Shown piece after piece: positions 21,873 to 33,222 of a DNA stretch of 64,000 nt. Both the position numbers and the translations under genes were made by a program. The stretch is from positions 1 to 64,000 of the forward strand of contig NW_024881843.1 in assembly GCF_019059575.1 (NCBI RefSeq), read 5' to 3'. Position 1 is the stretch's first letter, and each line of letters starts with the position of its first letter. The notes beneath the pieces were generated by a model. The model searched no databases and was not told the origin of the DNA. It saw only the letters and a list, made by a program, of their open reading frames with translations. This DNA is from Amphibalanus amphitrite (Eukaryota; Arthropoda; Thecostraca; Balanomorpha; Balanidae).

Positions 21873-23154
21873 TTAAGGTTTAAAGCAAACTGCAAATTAA
21901 GGACATGAATAGACGCAGCTCAATAGGTTCTTTAGAATGGCTATCTCGCATTTCCCATAAAATGTGTTTTTTACCCCCTAAAATAGAAACTAAACTATTT
22001 TTATCTACTATTATAAATCTTAAAAAGTCCGCCCACGCCGCCCACGCCCACGCCGCCGTCGGGGTTACTCCCAAAAACGCTTATTACGGCGCCGTCGATT
22101 GACGCAGGACGGTGAAATTTTTGCCACTCGTGGGTCACGTAATAAAACAGGTCGTATTAAATTTTGGGCACGATGCGGCCGGGGGTGCGCCCGTGGCGCG
22201 TGCTCATGTGCGCCATAGGGTTAACATTAAAAACGGCAAAAACAGGCTATTGCTCGGGAACGGTGAGGGCCTCGGGGGTGAAATTTTCACGCCAAGTCGA
22301 GCGCGTGCACTCATTTGTCGTATTAAATTTTCGAGGGTGTGGGTTCAGCGGTGTGCATGTGATGGGGCCGCGACCGGCGCCGAGCAGAGGGCACGTGCTT
22401 TAGGCTCAGTTGTTCGCTTAGAAAACTGAGTGAAAAGCATCAGAGCCAACGAAGGCCGACACAAGGCACCGCTCGCCAAGGGGATTCGCCAGTAAATACA
22501 ATTAATTTGTTTTTGCAATATCTCAGCCGTTTCTGGGCCGATTCAGCTGAAACTTGGACTGTCGGTGGTAGTGTAGTGTAGGGTAGGGTAGGGTAGGGTA
22601 GGGTAGGGTAGGGTAGGGTAGGGTAGGGGATTGTAGGGTAGGGTTGGGTAGGGGATTGTAGGGTAGGGTAGGGTAGGGTAGGGGATTGTAGGGTAGGGTT
22701 GGGTAGGGGATTGTAGGGTAGGGTAGGGTAGGGTAGGGTAGGGTAGGGTAGTGTAGGGTAGGGTAGGGTAGAGTTAGGTAGGGTAGAGTTAGGTAGGGTA
22801 GGGTAGGGTAGGGTATGGTAGGGTAGGGTAGGGTAGGGTAGGGTAGTGTAAGGGTAGGGTAGGGTAGGGTAGGGTAAGGTAGGGTAGGGTAGGGTAGTGT
22901 AAGGGTAGGGTAGGGTAGGGTAGTGTAAGGGTAGGGTAGGGTAAGGGTAGGGTAGGGTGGGGTAGGGTAGGGTAGGGTAGGAGTAGGGTAGGGTAGGGTA
23001 GGTAGGGTAGGTTAGGGTAGGTAGGGTAGGGTAGTGGTAAGGTAGGGTAGGGTAGGGTAGGGTAGTGTAGTGTAGGGGTAGGGTAGGGTATGGTATGGTA
23101 GGGTAGGGTAGGGTAGGGTAGGGTAGGGTAGGGTAGTGTAGGGGTAGGGTAGGG

Positions 23155-23409
23155 TGTTGTGTTCGGGTATAGGGGGTGTGTACTTGGACCGCCTCTGCGG
23201 CCCCACCTCTGTGTGCCTGGGAGCGCCCCTGCCGACGCTCAGCTGATCGTGCGCGCCAAGCGGCATGACTGGCGCGGGCGACTAGGCGTGGCGCTCGCCA
23301 TACTTGTTTAGTTTTTGGAGGACTCTCTCGGCCCATTCGCACCGGCAGTAAATAAATCGCGTTTCTCTTAAGCTCTCTCTCACTCGAACCGTGAATCACG
23401 AACATAACA
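23155..23409 (+). repeat. 5' LTR of Gypsy element
   Basis: 255 bp, TGTTGTGTTCGGG...CATAACA, identical to 28313-28567 as far as I can read. A CAGTAAATAAATCG segment near its end could be the polyadenylation region. Confidence 0.95.
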
Positions 23410-23502
23410 TGGCGCGGTCAGTAGATGGTTCCGTGCGTGCGCGCAGTGATCGGTGTATCAGTGTATCAGTGATAAGTGTATAGCGCGCCGTGATCTGTGA
23501 CG

Positions 23503-26500
23503 ATGAGTGACATTGAGAAACTGACGCAGCTGCTCCTGCAGCAGGCGGAGCTGTCGGCGCAGCGGGAGCGAGACTCAGCGCAGCGCGAGGAGCGGCTCAC
23601 TCAGATGGTGGAGCGACTGGTCGCCGACCGACAGCCACCCGCTACCGTCGCTGCCGACGATGCCTCGGCGGCGACAGCCGCCCGGACGTCGGCTGCCGCC
23701 CCGCCCGTGCGCCTGCCTGCTGCTGCAACGCCGGCGCCTCAGCTGTCGTCCTCCACATCCCTGCGTGACTTCGCTGTATGGAGGGAGAAGCTGGACGGGT
23801 ACATGCTTCTGACCGGCGCGTCCGCGCTGCCCGTCACTGCCCAGAGAGCTGCCCTTCTCAGTCTTCTCGACGAAGATTGGCACCGGGTACTGCGCTATGG
23901 ACTGACGATAGCGGACGACTCTCCCCTCTCCGCGGTGGTAGACGCAATGGAGAGTCATCTCCGTAAGCAGCGCAGTGTCCTGGTCGACCGCCGTGCGTTT
24001 TACGCCCGTGTCCAGGAGCAGGGCGAGAATTTTGAGGAGTTTCTGTGCGAAGTGAAGGAGCTCGCGGCATTTTGCGACTTTTGCACACACTGTTACGACT
24101 CACGCCTGCGTGACAAGATTGTGTGTGGCCTGCGGGACGAGGAGACGGTGAAGCGTCTGTTGGAGGATCCGGGGCTGGACCTCAAGAAGACGGTGGACAT
24201 CTGCCGTGCGTCAGAGAACGCCCGGGCTACCTGCTCCGACCTCCGCTCACCGACGGCGTCAGTGAGCCGTCTGTCGGCATACCGCCGTTCAAGGTCGCGC
24301 GATGCGCGCCCCGCGGCCCAACCCGGCGGGCGTTCCGCGGGTACGGCCGGCGTGCGCCGCCCCCGGGCGCGCCCCGCGGCCCAACCTGGCGGGCGCTCCG
24401 CGGGCGCGGCCGGCGCGCGCTGCTGCCGCTGCGGGCGGGCCGCCCACGCAGACCCGGCGGCGTGCCGCGCTACTAGCGCCATCTGCAACTCGTGTGGCCA
24501 GCGCGGCCACTTTGCAGTGGTGTGCGCCCAGGTGGCGCGCGAGAGCGCCGCTGCCCCCGCCGAGCGCGCAGCACCGGAGCGCGCGCGGCCCGCGGTGGGG
24601 CAGCCGTCAGAGCCGCGCATCTGCCGTGTCATCAGAGACGTCTACGTGAACGGCATCTCGACGCGGCCGACTCCCACTGTGACTGTCCGACTGTCTACGC
24701 CGGCTGGTGTGTTCACCGTGCCGGCCCGGGCCGACTCCGGCGCCGAGGCGACAGTCATCGGAGAAGACAGCCTGTCTTCCATCTGCGTGGAACCAGCGCA
24801 GTTGGAGCCCTGCATCGGCCAGCCATTTTCAGCAGTAGGGAAACAGCCGCTCACCTGTGTCGGGTCGTTCCGGGCTACTCTGGAGCTGGGCGACCGATCG
24901 ACCACCGCTGCCGTGTTCGTCATCAGGGAGCTGACTGGCCTGCTACTCAGCTGGTTCGACTGTGTGGCGCTGGGGATTCTGCCGAGGGATTTTCCGGCAC
25001 AGATCCGATCCGTCGAGGACGCACCGCGCCCTGCTGATGACGTCACGGCCTCTGTTGACGTCACACCATCTAATGACGTCACACCGTCTGCACCGCCGGC
25101 CGCTGCCGGCTCCGCTCGTAGCGCCAGCGGCCGCTCGGCCCCGTATGAGGCGCCGCGTGACAGGCCTTGTCCGGCCACCGGGACCGAGACGGGCGCGCCG
25201 GCGCCGCCGGCCGATGGACCCGGCCCGGCCGCCGGCCTCAGCGGTCCGCTGCCGGCCTGGGACAGCGACTCAGACCCACCGGAGGCGGTCCGTGCAGCTC
25301 ATGCAGCCGCTCTGGTGGAGTGTTTCCCGCGTGTGTTCGGGCAAGATTCGACTCTTCGAGTCATGGACGGCGGTCCGATGACGATCGAACTCCGGCCCGA
25401 CGCGTGTCCGACGTCGGTCACCGCTGCGAGACCGATCCCCTTCGCCTGGCGTGCCGAGGTAAAGGCGCAGCTGGACGACCTGCTGGACCGCGGCGTCATC
25501 GTCCCTGTGGACTACCCGACGGAATGGTGCCATCCCATTTCGTGCGTGCCGAAGAACCCGTCCGGGTTTCGACTCTGCGTGGACCTGACGGGACTCAACC
25601 GGTACGTGAATCGACCCACGTACCCCTGCCGGTCTCCTCACGATGCTGTGACGAGTCTGCCCGCCGGGCACCGGTGGATGTCGACTCTGGACGCCAAGAT
25701 GGGCTACTTCCAGGTGCCGCTCGCTGAGTCAAGTCAGGACCTCACCTGCTTCATCACGCCGTGGGGCAGGTTCAAGTTCGTCCGCTGTCCGATGGGATGC
25801 AGTGCGTCTGGAGACGAGTACAACCGGCGCGGCGATGCCGCGCTCGGCGACATCCCAAACTGTGTCAAGATTGTCGACGACATCCTGGCCGTGGCACAGA
25901 CGTACCGGCAGCACCTGCAGCAGGTGATCGAAATCCTCCGGCGCTGTGACGACCGAGGAATCACGCTGAACCCGCTGAAGTTCAAGTTCGCCCAGAATGA
26001 GGTCAAATTCTGCGGCTACAAGATCACCCCGGCCGGCTACACCACCGACAATGAAAAGGCGCGCGCCATCGCTGATTTCCCGAGACCGGAGAACGTCACC
26101 GACCTGCGGTCCTTCATGGGTCTGGTGAATCAGCTGAGCGGCCTCACACCGGAGCTGGCTGACTCGACTCAGGCCTTCAGAGACCTCCTCAAGTCGCGCC
26201 GGGTCTGGCGCTGGACTGAGCAGCACGAGGCAGCGTTTCTGCACACCAAGATTGTGCTGTCGTCACCGCCGGTGATGGCATTCTTCGACCCCCAGCTGCC
26301 GACCGTGCTACAGACGGACGCTGCTAAAACCCGAGGACTGGGTTTTGCACTGCTCCAGAGGCACGGCGAGGACTGGCGTGTGGTCCAGTATGGTTCACGG
26401 TTCCTGACCGATACCGAGAGCCGATATGCTGTAATCGAGCTGGAGCTGGCTGCTGTACTCTGGGCCTGCAAGAAGTGCCATGTCTACCTGGCTGGCATGC

Positions 26501-28245
26501 CCCACTTCGACCTGGTGGTCGACCACCGACCGCTGGTGACCATCCTAAACTACAAGCAGCTCAACTCGATCGACAACCCGCGTCTGCAGCGGATGAGAGA
26601 GAAGTTGTTGGCCTACAGCTTCACCACCAGCTGGCAGAAGGGATCGAGTCACGTGATCCCAGACGCGCTCTCGCGAGCGCCCACCAGCGACCCCGCCGCT
26701 GATGACTACGGAGCGGTGGACACCGAGGACGACCCGCTGCACGCCAGCGTCATTGCCGCGCTGCAGGCCTCCGCTCGATCGGAGGAGGGCGCCCAGCTGG
26801 CTCCGCTGGTCGACTCCACACTGGAGAGAGTCCGCGCCGCCGCGGAGCGCGACACCGAGTACCAGACTCTCAGCGAGCTGATCCTGGCCGGATTCCCAGA
26901 GAACCGGCACGAGACGCCCCCTGCAGTACGAGCGTACTGGGGCGTGCGCCATCAGCTGGCCATCGACGACGGACTGGTGGTCTACGGCGCTCGACTGGTC
27001 AGCCCGTCCGCCCTCCGACGCGGTGTGCTGGAGAAACTCCGCGAGTCACACCAGGGCGTTGATAGGACCAAGCGCCGTGCTCGGCTCAGTGTGTACTGGC
27101 CGGGCATCGACAAGCAGATTGCTGACACTGTCGCCGCCTGCGCTCAGTGCCGTCAGCGCCTGCCCAGTCACGCTCGGGAGCCGATGTGGCGGGAGGACGG
27201 CGCACCGACACGCGTCTTCGAGTCGGTCTCGGCCGACTACTTCTCCGCTGGAGGACACACGTACCTGGTGTACGTGGACCGGCTGTCCGGGTGGCCGTAT
27301 GTCACTGTGTGTCCCCGCACGGCCTCGGCGGACCACCTGACGCGGCAGCTCCGTCTGATGTTCTCGCAGACGGGCGTCCCGACCGTGTTCCGGTCAGACG
27401 GCGGACCCCAGTTTGCATCGGGCACGCTCCGCCGGTTCCTCCAGCGCTGGGACGTACGACATGAGATGTCGTCACCGCACTACCCGCGCGCTAACGGGCA
27501 CGCGGAGGCCTGCGTGAAGACAGCGAAGAAGCTGGTGCTGGCTGCGTCCTCATCGGGCCGGCTCGACCAGGACCAACTGGACCGAAGTCTGCTCGAACTC
27601 CGTAACACGCCCCGAGCAGACGGACGGTCGCCGGCACAGGTGCTGTTTGGTCACCCGCTTCGCTCTGGTGTTCCCACGCACCACCGCGCCTTCGCTCCTG
27701 AGTGGCAGCGGGCGGCCGATGTCTGCGAGGAAAAGGCTGCCGAGCTCCAGGAGCAGGCCGTCAGGTGCAACAACAAGAGCACGCGCCGGCTGTCACCGCT
27801 CAAGATCGGCAGCCGGGTCGACCTTCAAGACCCCGCCACCGGCCGATGGAACCGGATCGGAGTGATCGTGGGCGTCGGTCAGCGGCGCACGTACCTCGTC
27901 AAGACGGCCAGTGGCAGGGTCCTGTGGCGTAACCGCCGCTACCTGCGCCCATACCGGCCGCTTCTGACGGAACCCACCCCGCCTGTGGCTCCGTCCGCCC
28001 CGCGCCCGCCCGCTGCGGGTGCGCCTCAGCCGCCGCCGCCGCCGCCGCCGCCAGCGCGCACCGCGGTCGCCGCCGAGAGGGCGGTCCGACCCGCCGCTAG
28101 TGCGCCGGCCGTGTGCCGCTCGTCGCCGGTGCGGTCACCCGAGGTGGAGACGGCCGCCGCCGCTCTCCCGCGTCGTTCTCGACGGCAGCGCCGCGCTCCT
28201 GGTCGGCTCCGAGTTCAATGGGGTGCGCCCTCGTATGAGGAGTGA
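23503..28245 (+). CDS. Gag-Pol polyprotein of Ty3/Gypsy retrotransposon
   Basis: A single uninterrupted 1580-aa frame starting at the first ATG (MSDIEKLTQ). Domain order: a Gag-like N-terminal region (residues 1-300); a CCHC zinc knuckle CNSCGQRGHFAVVC near residue 328, preceded by a second, looser Cys/His cluster at about 306; an aspartic protease with DSGA at about 411; reverse transcriptase with LDAKMGYFQVPL and the catalytic IVDDIL near 730-790; RNase H with LQTDAA near 937 and ELELAAVLWACKK; then integrase. In the integrase zinc-binding segment (about 1180-1215) the second His and both Cys (CAQC) are present, but the position of the usual first His is Arg (KLRESHQG). The core keeps its D, D and E (SADYF, RSDGGPQF, GHAEA). 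The protein-primase order RT-RNaseH-IN defines Ty3/Gypsy. Gag and Pol are in one frame with no frameshift. The Pro-rich C-terminus (eight prolines) has no assigned role. Confidence 0.95.
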   Translation: MSDIEKLTQLLLQQAELSAQRERDSAQREERLTQMVERLVADRQPPATVAADDASAATAARTSAAAPPVRLPAAATPAPQLSSSTSLRDFAVWREKLDGYMLLTGASALPVTAQRAALLSLLDEDWHRVLRYGLTIADDSPLSAVVDAMESHLRKQRSVLVDRRAFYARVQEQGENFEEFLCEVKELAAFCDFCTHCYDSRLRDKIVCGLRDEETVKRLLEDPGLDLKKTVDICRASENARATCSDLRSPTASVSRLSAYRRSRSRDARPAAQPGGRSAGTAGVRRPRARPAAQPGGRSAGAAGARCCRCGRAAHADPAACRATSAICNSCGQRGHFAVVCAQVARESAAAPAERAAPERARPAVGQPSEPRICRVIRDVYVNGISTRPTPTVTVRLSTPAGVFTVPARADSGAEATVIGEDSLSSICVEPAQLEPCIGQPFSAVGKQPLTCVGSFRATLELGDRSTTAAVFVIRELTGLLLSWFDCVALGILPRDFPAQIRSVEDAPRPADDVTASVDVTPSNDVTPSAPPAAAGSARSASGRSAPYEAPRDRPCPATGTETGAPAPPADGPGPAAGLSGPLPAWDSDSDPPEAVRAAHAAALVECFPRVFGQDSTLRVMDGGPMTIELRPDACPTSVTAARPIPFAWRAEVKAQLDDLLDRGVIVPVDYPTEWCHPISCVPKNPSGFRLCVDLTGLNRYVNRPTYPCRSPHDAVTSLPAGHRWMSTLDAKMGYFQVPLAESSQDLTCFITPWGRFKFVRCPMGCSASGDEYNRRGDAALGDIPNCVKIVDDILAVAQTYRQHLQQVIEILRRCDDRGITLNPLKFKFAQNEVKFCGYKITPAGYTTDNEKARAIADFPRPENVTDLRSFMGLVNQLSGLTPELADSTQAFRDLLKSRRVWRWTEQHEAAFLHTKIVLSSPPVMAFFDPQLPTVLQTDAAKTRGLGFALLQRHGEDWRVVQYGSRFLTDTESRYAVIELELAAVLWACKKCHVYLAGMPHFDLVVDHRPLVTILNYKQLNSIDNPRLQRMREKLLAYSFTTSWQKGSSHVIPDALSRAPTSDPAADDYGAVDTEDDPLHASVIAALQASARSEEGAQLAPLVDSTLERVRAAAERDTEYQTLSELILAGFPENRHETPPAVRAYWGVRHQLAIDDGLVVYGARLVSPSALRRGVLEKLRESHQGVDRTKRRARLSVYWPGIDKQIADTVAACAQCRQRLPSHAREPMWREDGAPTRVFESVSADYFSAGGHTYLVYVDRLSGWPYVTVCPRTASADHLTRQLRLMFSQTGVPTVFRSDGGPQFASGTLRRFLQRWDVRHEMSSPHYPRANGHAEACVKTAKKLVLAASSSGRLDQDQLDRSLLELRNTPRADGRSPAQVLFGHPLRSGVPTHHRAFAPEWQRAADVCEEKAAELQEQAVRCNNKSTRRLSPLKIGSRVDLQDPATGRWNRIGVIVGVGQRRTYLVKTASGRVLWRNRRYLRPYRPLLTEPTPPVAPSAPRPPAAGAPQPPPPPPPPARTAVAAERAVRPAASAPAVCRSSPVRSPEVETAAAALPRRSRRQRRAPGRLRVQWGAPSYEE

Positions 28246-28301
28246 CTGTGAGACAACGTCGTGCATTGTTGTGTTTTTGTGTGTTTTTGACGACTGTTGT
28301 C

Positions 28302-28312
28302 TCGAGGGGGGA
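28302..28312 (+). promoter_or_regulatory. Polypurine tract of Gypsy element
   Basis: CGAGGGGGGA directly before the 3' LTR is the purine-rich primer site for plus-strand DNA synthesis in LTR retrotransposons. Confidence 0.8.
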
Positions 28313-28567
28313 TGTTGTGTTCGGGTATAGGGGGTGTGTACTTGGACCGCCTCTGCGGCCCCACCTCTGTGTGCCTGGGAGCGCCCCTGCCGACGCTCAG
28401 CTGATCGTGCGCGCCAAGCGGCATGACTGGCGCGGGCGACTAGGCGTGGCGCTCGCCATACTTGTTTAGTTTTTGGAGGACTCTCTCGGCCCATTCGCAC
28501 CGGCAGTAAATAAATCGCGTTTCTCTTAAGCTCTCTCTCACTCGAACCGTGAATCACGAACATAACA
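28313..28567 (+). repeat. 3' LTR of Gypsy element
   Basis: Identical by eye to the 5' LTR; ends ACATAACA directly against GGGTAGGGT of the host array. Confidence 0.95.
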
Positions 28568-31218
28568 GGGTAGGGTAGGGTAGGGTAGGGTAGGGTAGGG
28601 TAGGGTTGCGTTCAGTAACATCCTAACTTACAAAGGGCTCGAACAACTCGCATGAATCACCATCATACTTTACAGTTCAATTAAAAGCAGTTACCCAGTT
28701 CTACAAAAATCATACCAATAAAAATGCAAGTTTCTACACCCAAACTAATGCATCCGTTAATCATACATATCAAAACATACAGTTATCGCGTAAACCTGTA
28801 CCTCTAGTCTACTATTATAAATCTTAAAAAGTCCGCCCACGCCGCCCACGCCCACGCCGCCGTCGGGGTTACTCCCAAAAAGGCTTATTGCGGCGCCGTC
28901 GATTGACGCGGGATGGTGAAATTTTTACCACTCGTGGGTCACGTAAATGAACAGGTCGTATTAAATTTTGGGCACGATGCGGCCGGGGGTGCGCCCGTGG
29001 CGCGTGCTCATGTGCGCCATAGGGTTAGCATTAGAATCGGCAAAAACAGGCTATTGCTCGGGAACGGTAAGGGCTACGGGGGTGAAATTTTCGCTGTAAG
29101 TCGATCGCGTGCACTCATTTGTCGTATTAAATTCTTGAGGGGGTGGGTTCAGCGGTGTGCACGTGATGGGGCCGCGACCGGCGCCGAGCAGAGGGCACGT
29201 GCTTTAGGCTCAGTTGTTCGCTTAAAAACTGACTGGAAATAATCAGAGCCGGGAGGTCATTGACCTTTGACAACGAATACCGGCGCCGGGCACCCCTCGC
29301 CAAGGGGATTCGCCAGTAAATACGATACATTTGTGTTTGCAATATCTCAGCCGTTTCTGGGCCGATTTAGCTGAAACTTGGACTGTCGGTGGTAGTGTAG
29401 TGTAGTGTAGGATAGGGTAGGGTAGGGTAGGGGATTGTAGGGTAGGGTAGGGTAGGGTAGGGTAGGGTAGGATAGGGTAGGGTAGTGTAGGCAGTAGGAG
29501 TAGGGTAGGGTAGGGTAGGTTAGGGTAGTGTAGGGTAGGGTAGGGTAGGGCAGGATAGTGTAAGGGTAGGGTAGGGTAGGGACTAGGGTAGGGTAGGGTA
29601 GGGTAGGGTAGTAGGGTAGGGTAGTGTAAGGGCAGGGTAGGGTAGGGTAGTGTAGGGGTAGGGTAGGGTAGGGTAGGGTAAGGGTAGGGTATAGGGTAGG
29701 GTAGGGTAGGGTATTGTAGGGTAGGGTAGAGTAGGGTAGAGTAGGGTAGGGTAGGGTAGGGTAGGGTAGGGTAGTAGGGTAGGGTATGGTAGGGCAGGGT
29801 AGGGTAGTGTAGGGTAGAGTTAGGTAGGGTAGAGTTAGGTAGGGTAGGGTAGGGTAGGGTAGTAGGGTAGGGTAGGGTAGGGTAGTAGGGTAGGGTAGGG
29901 TAGGGTAGGGTAGTAGGGTAGGGTAGGGTAATGTAGGGTAGGGTAGGTAGGGTAGGGTAGGGTAGTGGTAAGGTAGGGTAGGGTAGGGTAGTGTAGTGTA
30001 GGGGTAGGGTAGGGTATGGTAGGGTAGGGTAGGGTAGGGTAGGGTAGGGTAGGGTAGGGTATACCCTACCCGTGTAGTGTAGGGGTAGGGTAGGGTATGG
30101 TAGGGTAGGGTAGGGTAGGGTAGGGTAGGGTAGTGTAGGGGTAGGGTAGGGTAGGGTAGGGTAGGGTAGGGTAGGGCTGCGTTCAGTAATATCTTAACTT
30201 ACAAAGGGCTCGAAGAACTCGCATGCATCACCATCATACTTTACAGTTCAATTAAAAGCAGTTACCCACTTCTACAAAAATCATACCAATAAAAATGCAA
30301 GTTTCTACACCCAAACCAATGCATCCGTTAATCATACATATCAAAACATACAGTTATCGCGTAAACCTGTACCTCTACACTGAGAAAAATCCTGACTCCG
30401 CATGACACCCCCAGGGGGAGTTCACCAAAACGACACCCCAAAACTCCCAGGTGGTACTCCTCATTACACCCCCTCCAAAACTCTCCATTACACCCCAAAA
30501 CTTCCCTCGAGAAACTCTCTGTAACTCTCCCTACCGTTTTAGAAAACTCTTCATTACTCTCCTTTACCCTATCAAAACAAACAACATACTCCCTGAAACT
30601 CCCTTCCATTACTCTCAATGACTCTCCTACTGCCTCAAAATTACTCCCGATTACTCCATTCCATGATTCCCCAAAACTCTGTTTACAGCTTCATGGTACA
30701 CCTCTTGTTACTCCCCATCAAACTCACCCAAATTTCCCATCACTCCACTCCAGCCCCTCCCCCCCCCCCGAAAATAAATATTGGACGAATAGCGTAACCA
30801 CCCAAAGCTCGTGTACCGAAGCACAGATAAACAATATATTTCAAGAAATGTGTATTCATAAGTCTGGGGCGATGAGAGGCTTAAAAAATTAACAAACGCT
30901 TTCGACACCCCGCCACGGCACGCTCTCCGGGGATCTCACTCCATATGCTTCACGGTCGCGAGTTTTGATGTTAAGAATCCAAAAGGCGGCCTACCACAGC
31001 AGGAATGCTTGGTCTGGTGGTGCCGCTACCCTACCACCTCCTGGGCCTCGACGAATACTGCGTCTTCTTCGTCCGGCTCTCCTTTCACGATGGTGGGATG
31101 GATATTTTGCTGGCCTCCGTTGGCTTCCGACGTGTCTTGCGGGATGCGCTGCAGGCTCTCCAGCTCATCCCCTGCAAAATGTTAATAACCATGAAATTAT
31201 AGGTACACTTAACATTGC

Positions 31219-31438
31219 GTGGGAGGAAATGGAGGAGAAAGAAAAAAAGAGAAGAAGGGGAAATAATGAAGGAGAAAGGGAGGGAAAGAGGGGAGGGATG
31301 AAGGAAGGAAGGAAGGAAAACAGGAAGGAAGGGAGGGATAGAGGGAGAAAGAAAGGGAGAGAGGGGAGGGAAAGAGGGAGTGAGAAAGGAAGCGAGGAAA
31401 GATGGAAGGAAGAAATGAGGGAGGAGACTGAGAGGTAG
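31219..31438. repeat. 220-bp polypurine (GA-rich) tract
   Basis: Almost only A and G on the + strand (GGAAGGAAGGAAGGAAAAC, GGGAGGGAAAGAGGGAG and similar). Long opposite-strand Ser/Pro/Leu frames here are its complement. Such tracts can form triplex DNA; whether this one does is unknown. Confidence 0.85.
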
Positions 31439-31587
31439 GCAGATGAGGCAAGATGGACGAGACGAGACATACGCGACCTGACGTGTTGGCACTGATACTG
31501 CATTTCGGCACATGATGTCAAAATAATGAAAGCAAGAGATTGCAAAGTTAGCATACTTTTTATGCACTACAATTTTGATAAAGTTAA

Positions 31588-32491
31588 CCCTCGCCCGCAC
31601 ATGCCATTTTCCCATCCTAGAACGCACATGGGGGGTGGTTGCCACCCCCCCCCCCCCCGCGCCATTTCGTTCCTGTTGGAGATAGAGCTTAGCAGTAAAG
31701 ACCAAAAAGATTCTTTGGGAAGAGACGAATCCAATGATACCCAGTTTTACCTTCTCAGGTCAGTCATTGACCTTCCAGGTCAGGTCAAACTAAAAAATGT
31801 TGCTGTTTTGGGTCACCGTTGGATATCCAGTGCGCTGCTTATCAAATACCGATGACGATGCTGTTTTCTGGTGCCAAGCCAGCTAGAACCTCTTTGTCAC
31901 ACTATCCGACCAGAATTTTGCTGCTGAGGTCATTTCAGGTCAAGTTAGGTCAAGGTCAATTATATGTGTTTGTATGTCTGTGTGTGTCTGTGTGTATACT
32001 GATGTGTGCACCGATTGTTTTTGGGTCCATATCACATGAAATCATGATCTGAGAAGCTTTTACCAAAAATGCAGTCAAAAAACTTCACAAAAAGTAAATT
32101 CAGCTTGCCTAAAACGCAATTATCTTAGATGACCTAGGTTGACCTTGACCCTGACCTTGACCCCTGTACATCGTCGAACAACATGTTCCATGATAGGTGG
32201 GAGGTAAGACTGGCAAAAAAGGCCGAAATCAGGGTGTCAAAAGCTCACAAGGCCCATGGCAAACGCAAGATGTTGAGAATTGGCCATTTGGGTCATGACA
32301 TGACCTGAAAAACAAGGTCATATCTCCGAAACCAAAAATCACAGAAACTTGAAATTCTCAGTGGACATCAAGAAAGGATAGACGAGCAGCTATACGAAAA
32401 ATCAGCCTTCTAGCTCTAAAAATGTTGAGTGCAGAACAGAAAGACTGCCTGGGGGGGTGGCAACCACCCCCCCCCCATGTGCGGGCGAGGG
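31588..32491. mobile_element. TTAA-flanked element (piggyBac-like), 0.9 kb
   Basis: TTAA at 31584-31587 and 32492-32495; perfect inverted ends CCCTCGCCCGCACATG/CATGTGCGGGCGAGGG. Near each end a G/C hairpin (GGGGGTGGTTGCCACCCCCC at left; GGGGGGTGGCAACCACCCCC at right). AGGTCA motifs inside. Nested in the CACTG element. No ORF of note. Confidence 0.85.
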
Positions 32492-33222
32492 TTAAGTTTC
32501 GTGAAAGTCTAAAGGGCAAGTTAACAGCCTCCATCTTAGTTGCAGACACAGTAGGGCAATGCTATAAAACGTACTTACTTGAACGCTCAAAAAGTTGAGC
32601 AGGTCGCTAAAAATAAGCTAAGGACGTTATACGCTGCATAGGTAACTATGTTAACATTAAAAAAAGAATTCAATTATGAACACTTTCTAAAAACATACAA
32701 CAATTTAGACAAAATTTATTTAAACATGCTGGTTTGTCGGTGGTTTTCATCATTCATGGGCAGTGGCAGTGGTAGGTAACTGATTTTTTTTTATATATGT
32801 AGGGGTTAGGAAAATCAAGGCTTTTATGCCAAGATAGTTTTATTTTCTGGCTCTCCTTTGCAAGCCCTTCAAATTTGATATTTGTCATTGGTATAGATAT
32901 TAAAATAATTGGGCAATAACAATAGGATCCATGACGTGTAAAGCTTGTGTAATCCTAACTTTCCAATTTATTCGAGGGAAATAATGTATGATATTTGCCA
33001 ATACCTAGAAACTCAGAGCATGCTGTTTCCGATCTTTATCTCACTCAGGAACAATACAAATCAATTACCCTTACAGAGACCATTCCAGCCCATCAAGAAC
33101 ATGGGTTTACCATATGTTCTCATCACAGCATTATAACACCTTGCACTATAAAAGCATGATGAGAAATACAGCTAAGCTTACCTTTAAATCCAAAGTAAGG
33201 TCCAATTATCCGTCACTGTATA

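Larger units (their letters stand above)
23155..28567 (+). mobile_element. Complete Ty3/Gypsy LTR retrotransposon
   Basis: A 5413-bp element with two LTRs of 255 bp that are identical by eye, one Gag-Pol ORF and a purine tract before the 3' LTR. Identical LTRs indicate very recent insertion. It sits inside the GGGTA array of Helitron copy 1 and in the same direction as RALBP1. Flanks are GTAGGG on the left and GGGTAG on the right: no clean 5-bp duplication is visible, although GGGT is repeated if the first T of the LTR is counted as target. The sequence after the 5' LTR starts TGGCGCGGTCAGTAG, a candidate primer-binding site whose tRNA I cannot name. Confidence 0.95.
22004..28807 (+). mobile_element. 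Helitron array, copy 1 (interrupted by Gypsy)
   Basis: Begins TCTACTATTATAAATCTT after an A (22003) and ends with CCTCTAG at 28801-28807, directly joined to the next copy. Upstream of the end is the hairpin TACAGTTATCGCGTAAAC then CTGTA, the typical Helitron 3' structure. It contains a head region with a roughly 105-codon open frame (22112-22429), an ATCTCAGCCGTTTCTGG motif at about 22520, a GGGTA array (22573-23154, continuing 28568-28605) and a unique tail. The Gypsy element 23155-28567 is inserted in the array. No Rep/helicase is encoded, so it is non-autonomous. Confidence 0.85.

Noticed and set aside
22573..23154. GGGTA array as a true telomere or interstitial telomere
   Set aside because: The array is a regular internal part of each Helitron copy, with fixed borders on both sides. 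The pentamer is not a known arthropod telomere repeat.
22440..23405. Long minus-strand frames of Pro/Thr/Leu/Tyr over the GGGTA arrays (also 36732-37162, 37869-38494, 39071-39988)
   Set aside because: They are the pentamer repeat read on the complement; any array without a stop gives such frames. No start context or known domain.
31085..31705. 206-codon minus-strand Ser/Pro/Leu frame
   Set aside because: Complement of the polypurine tract; no domain and no homologue recognised.
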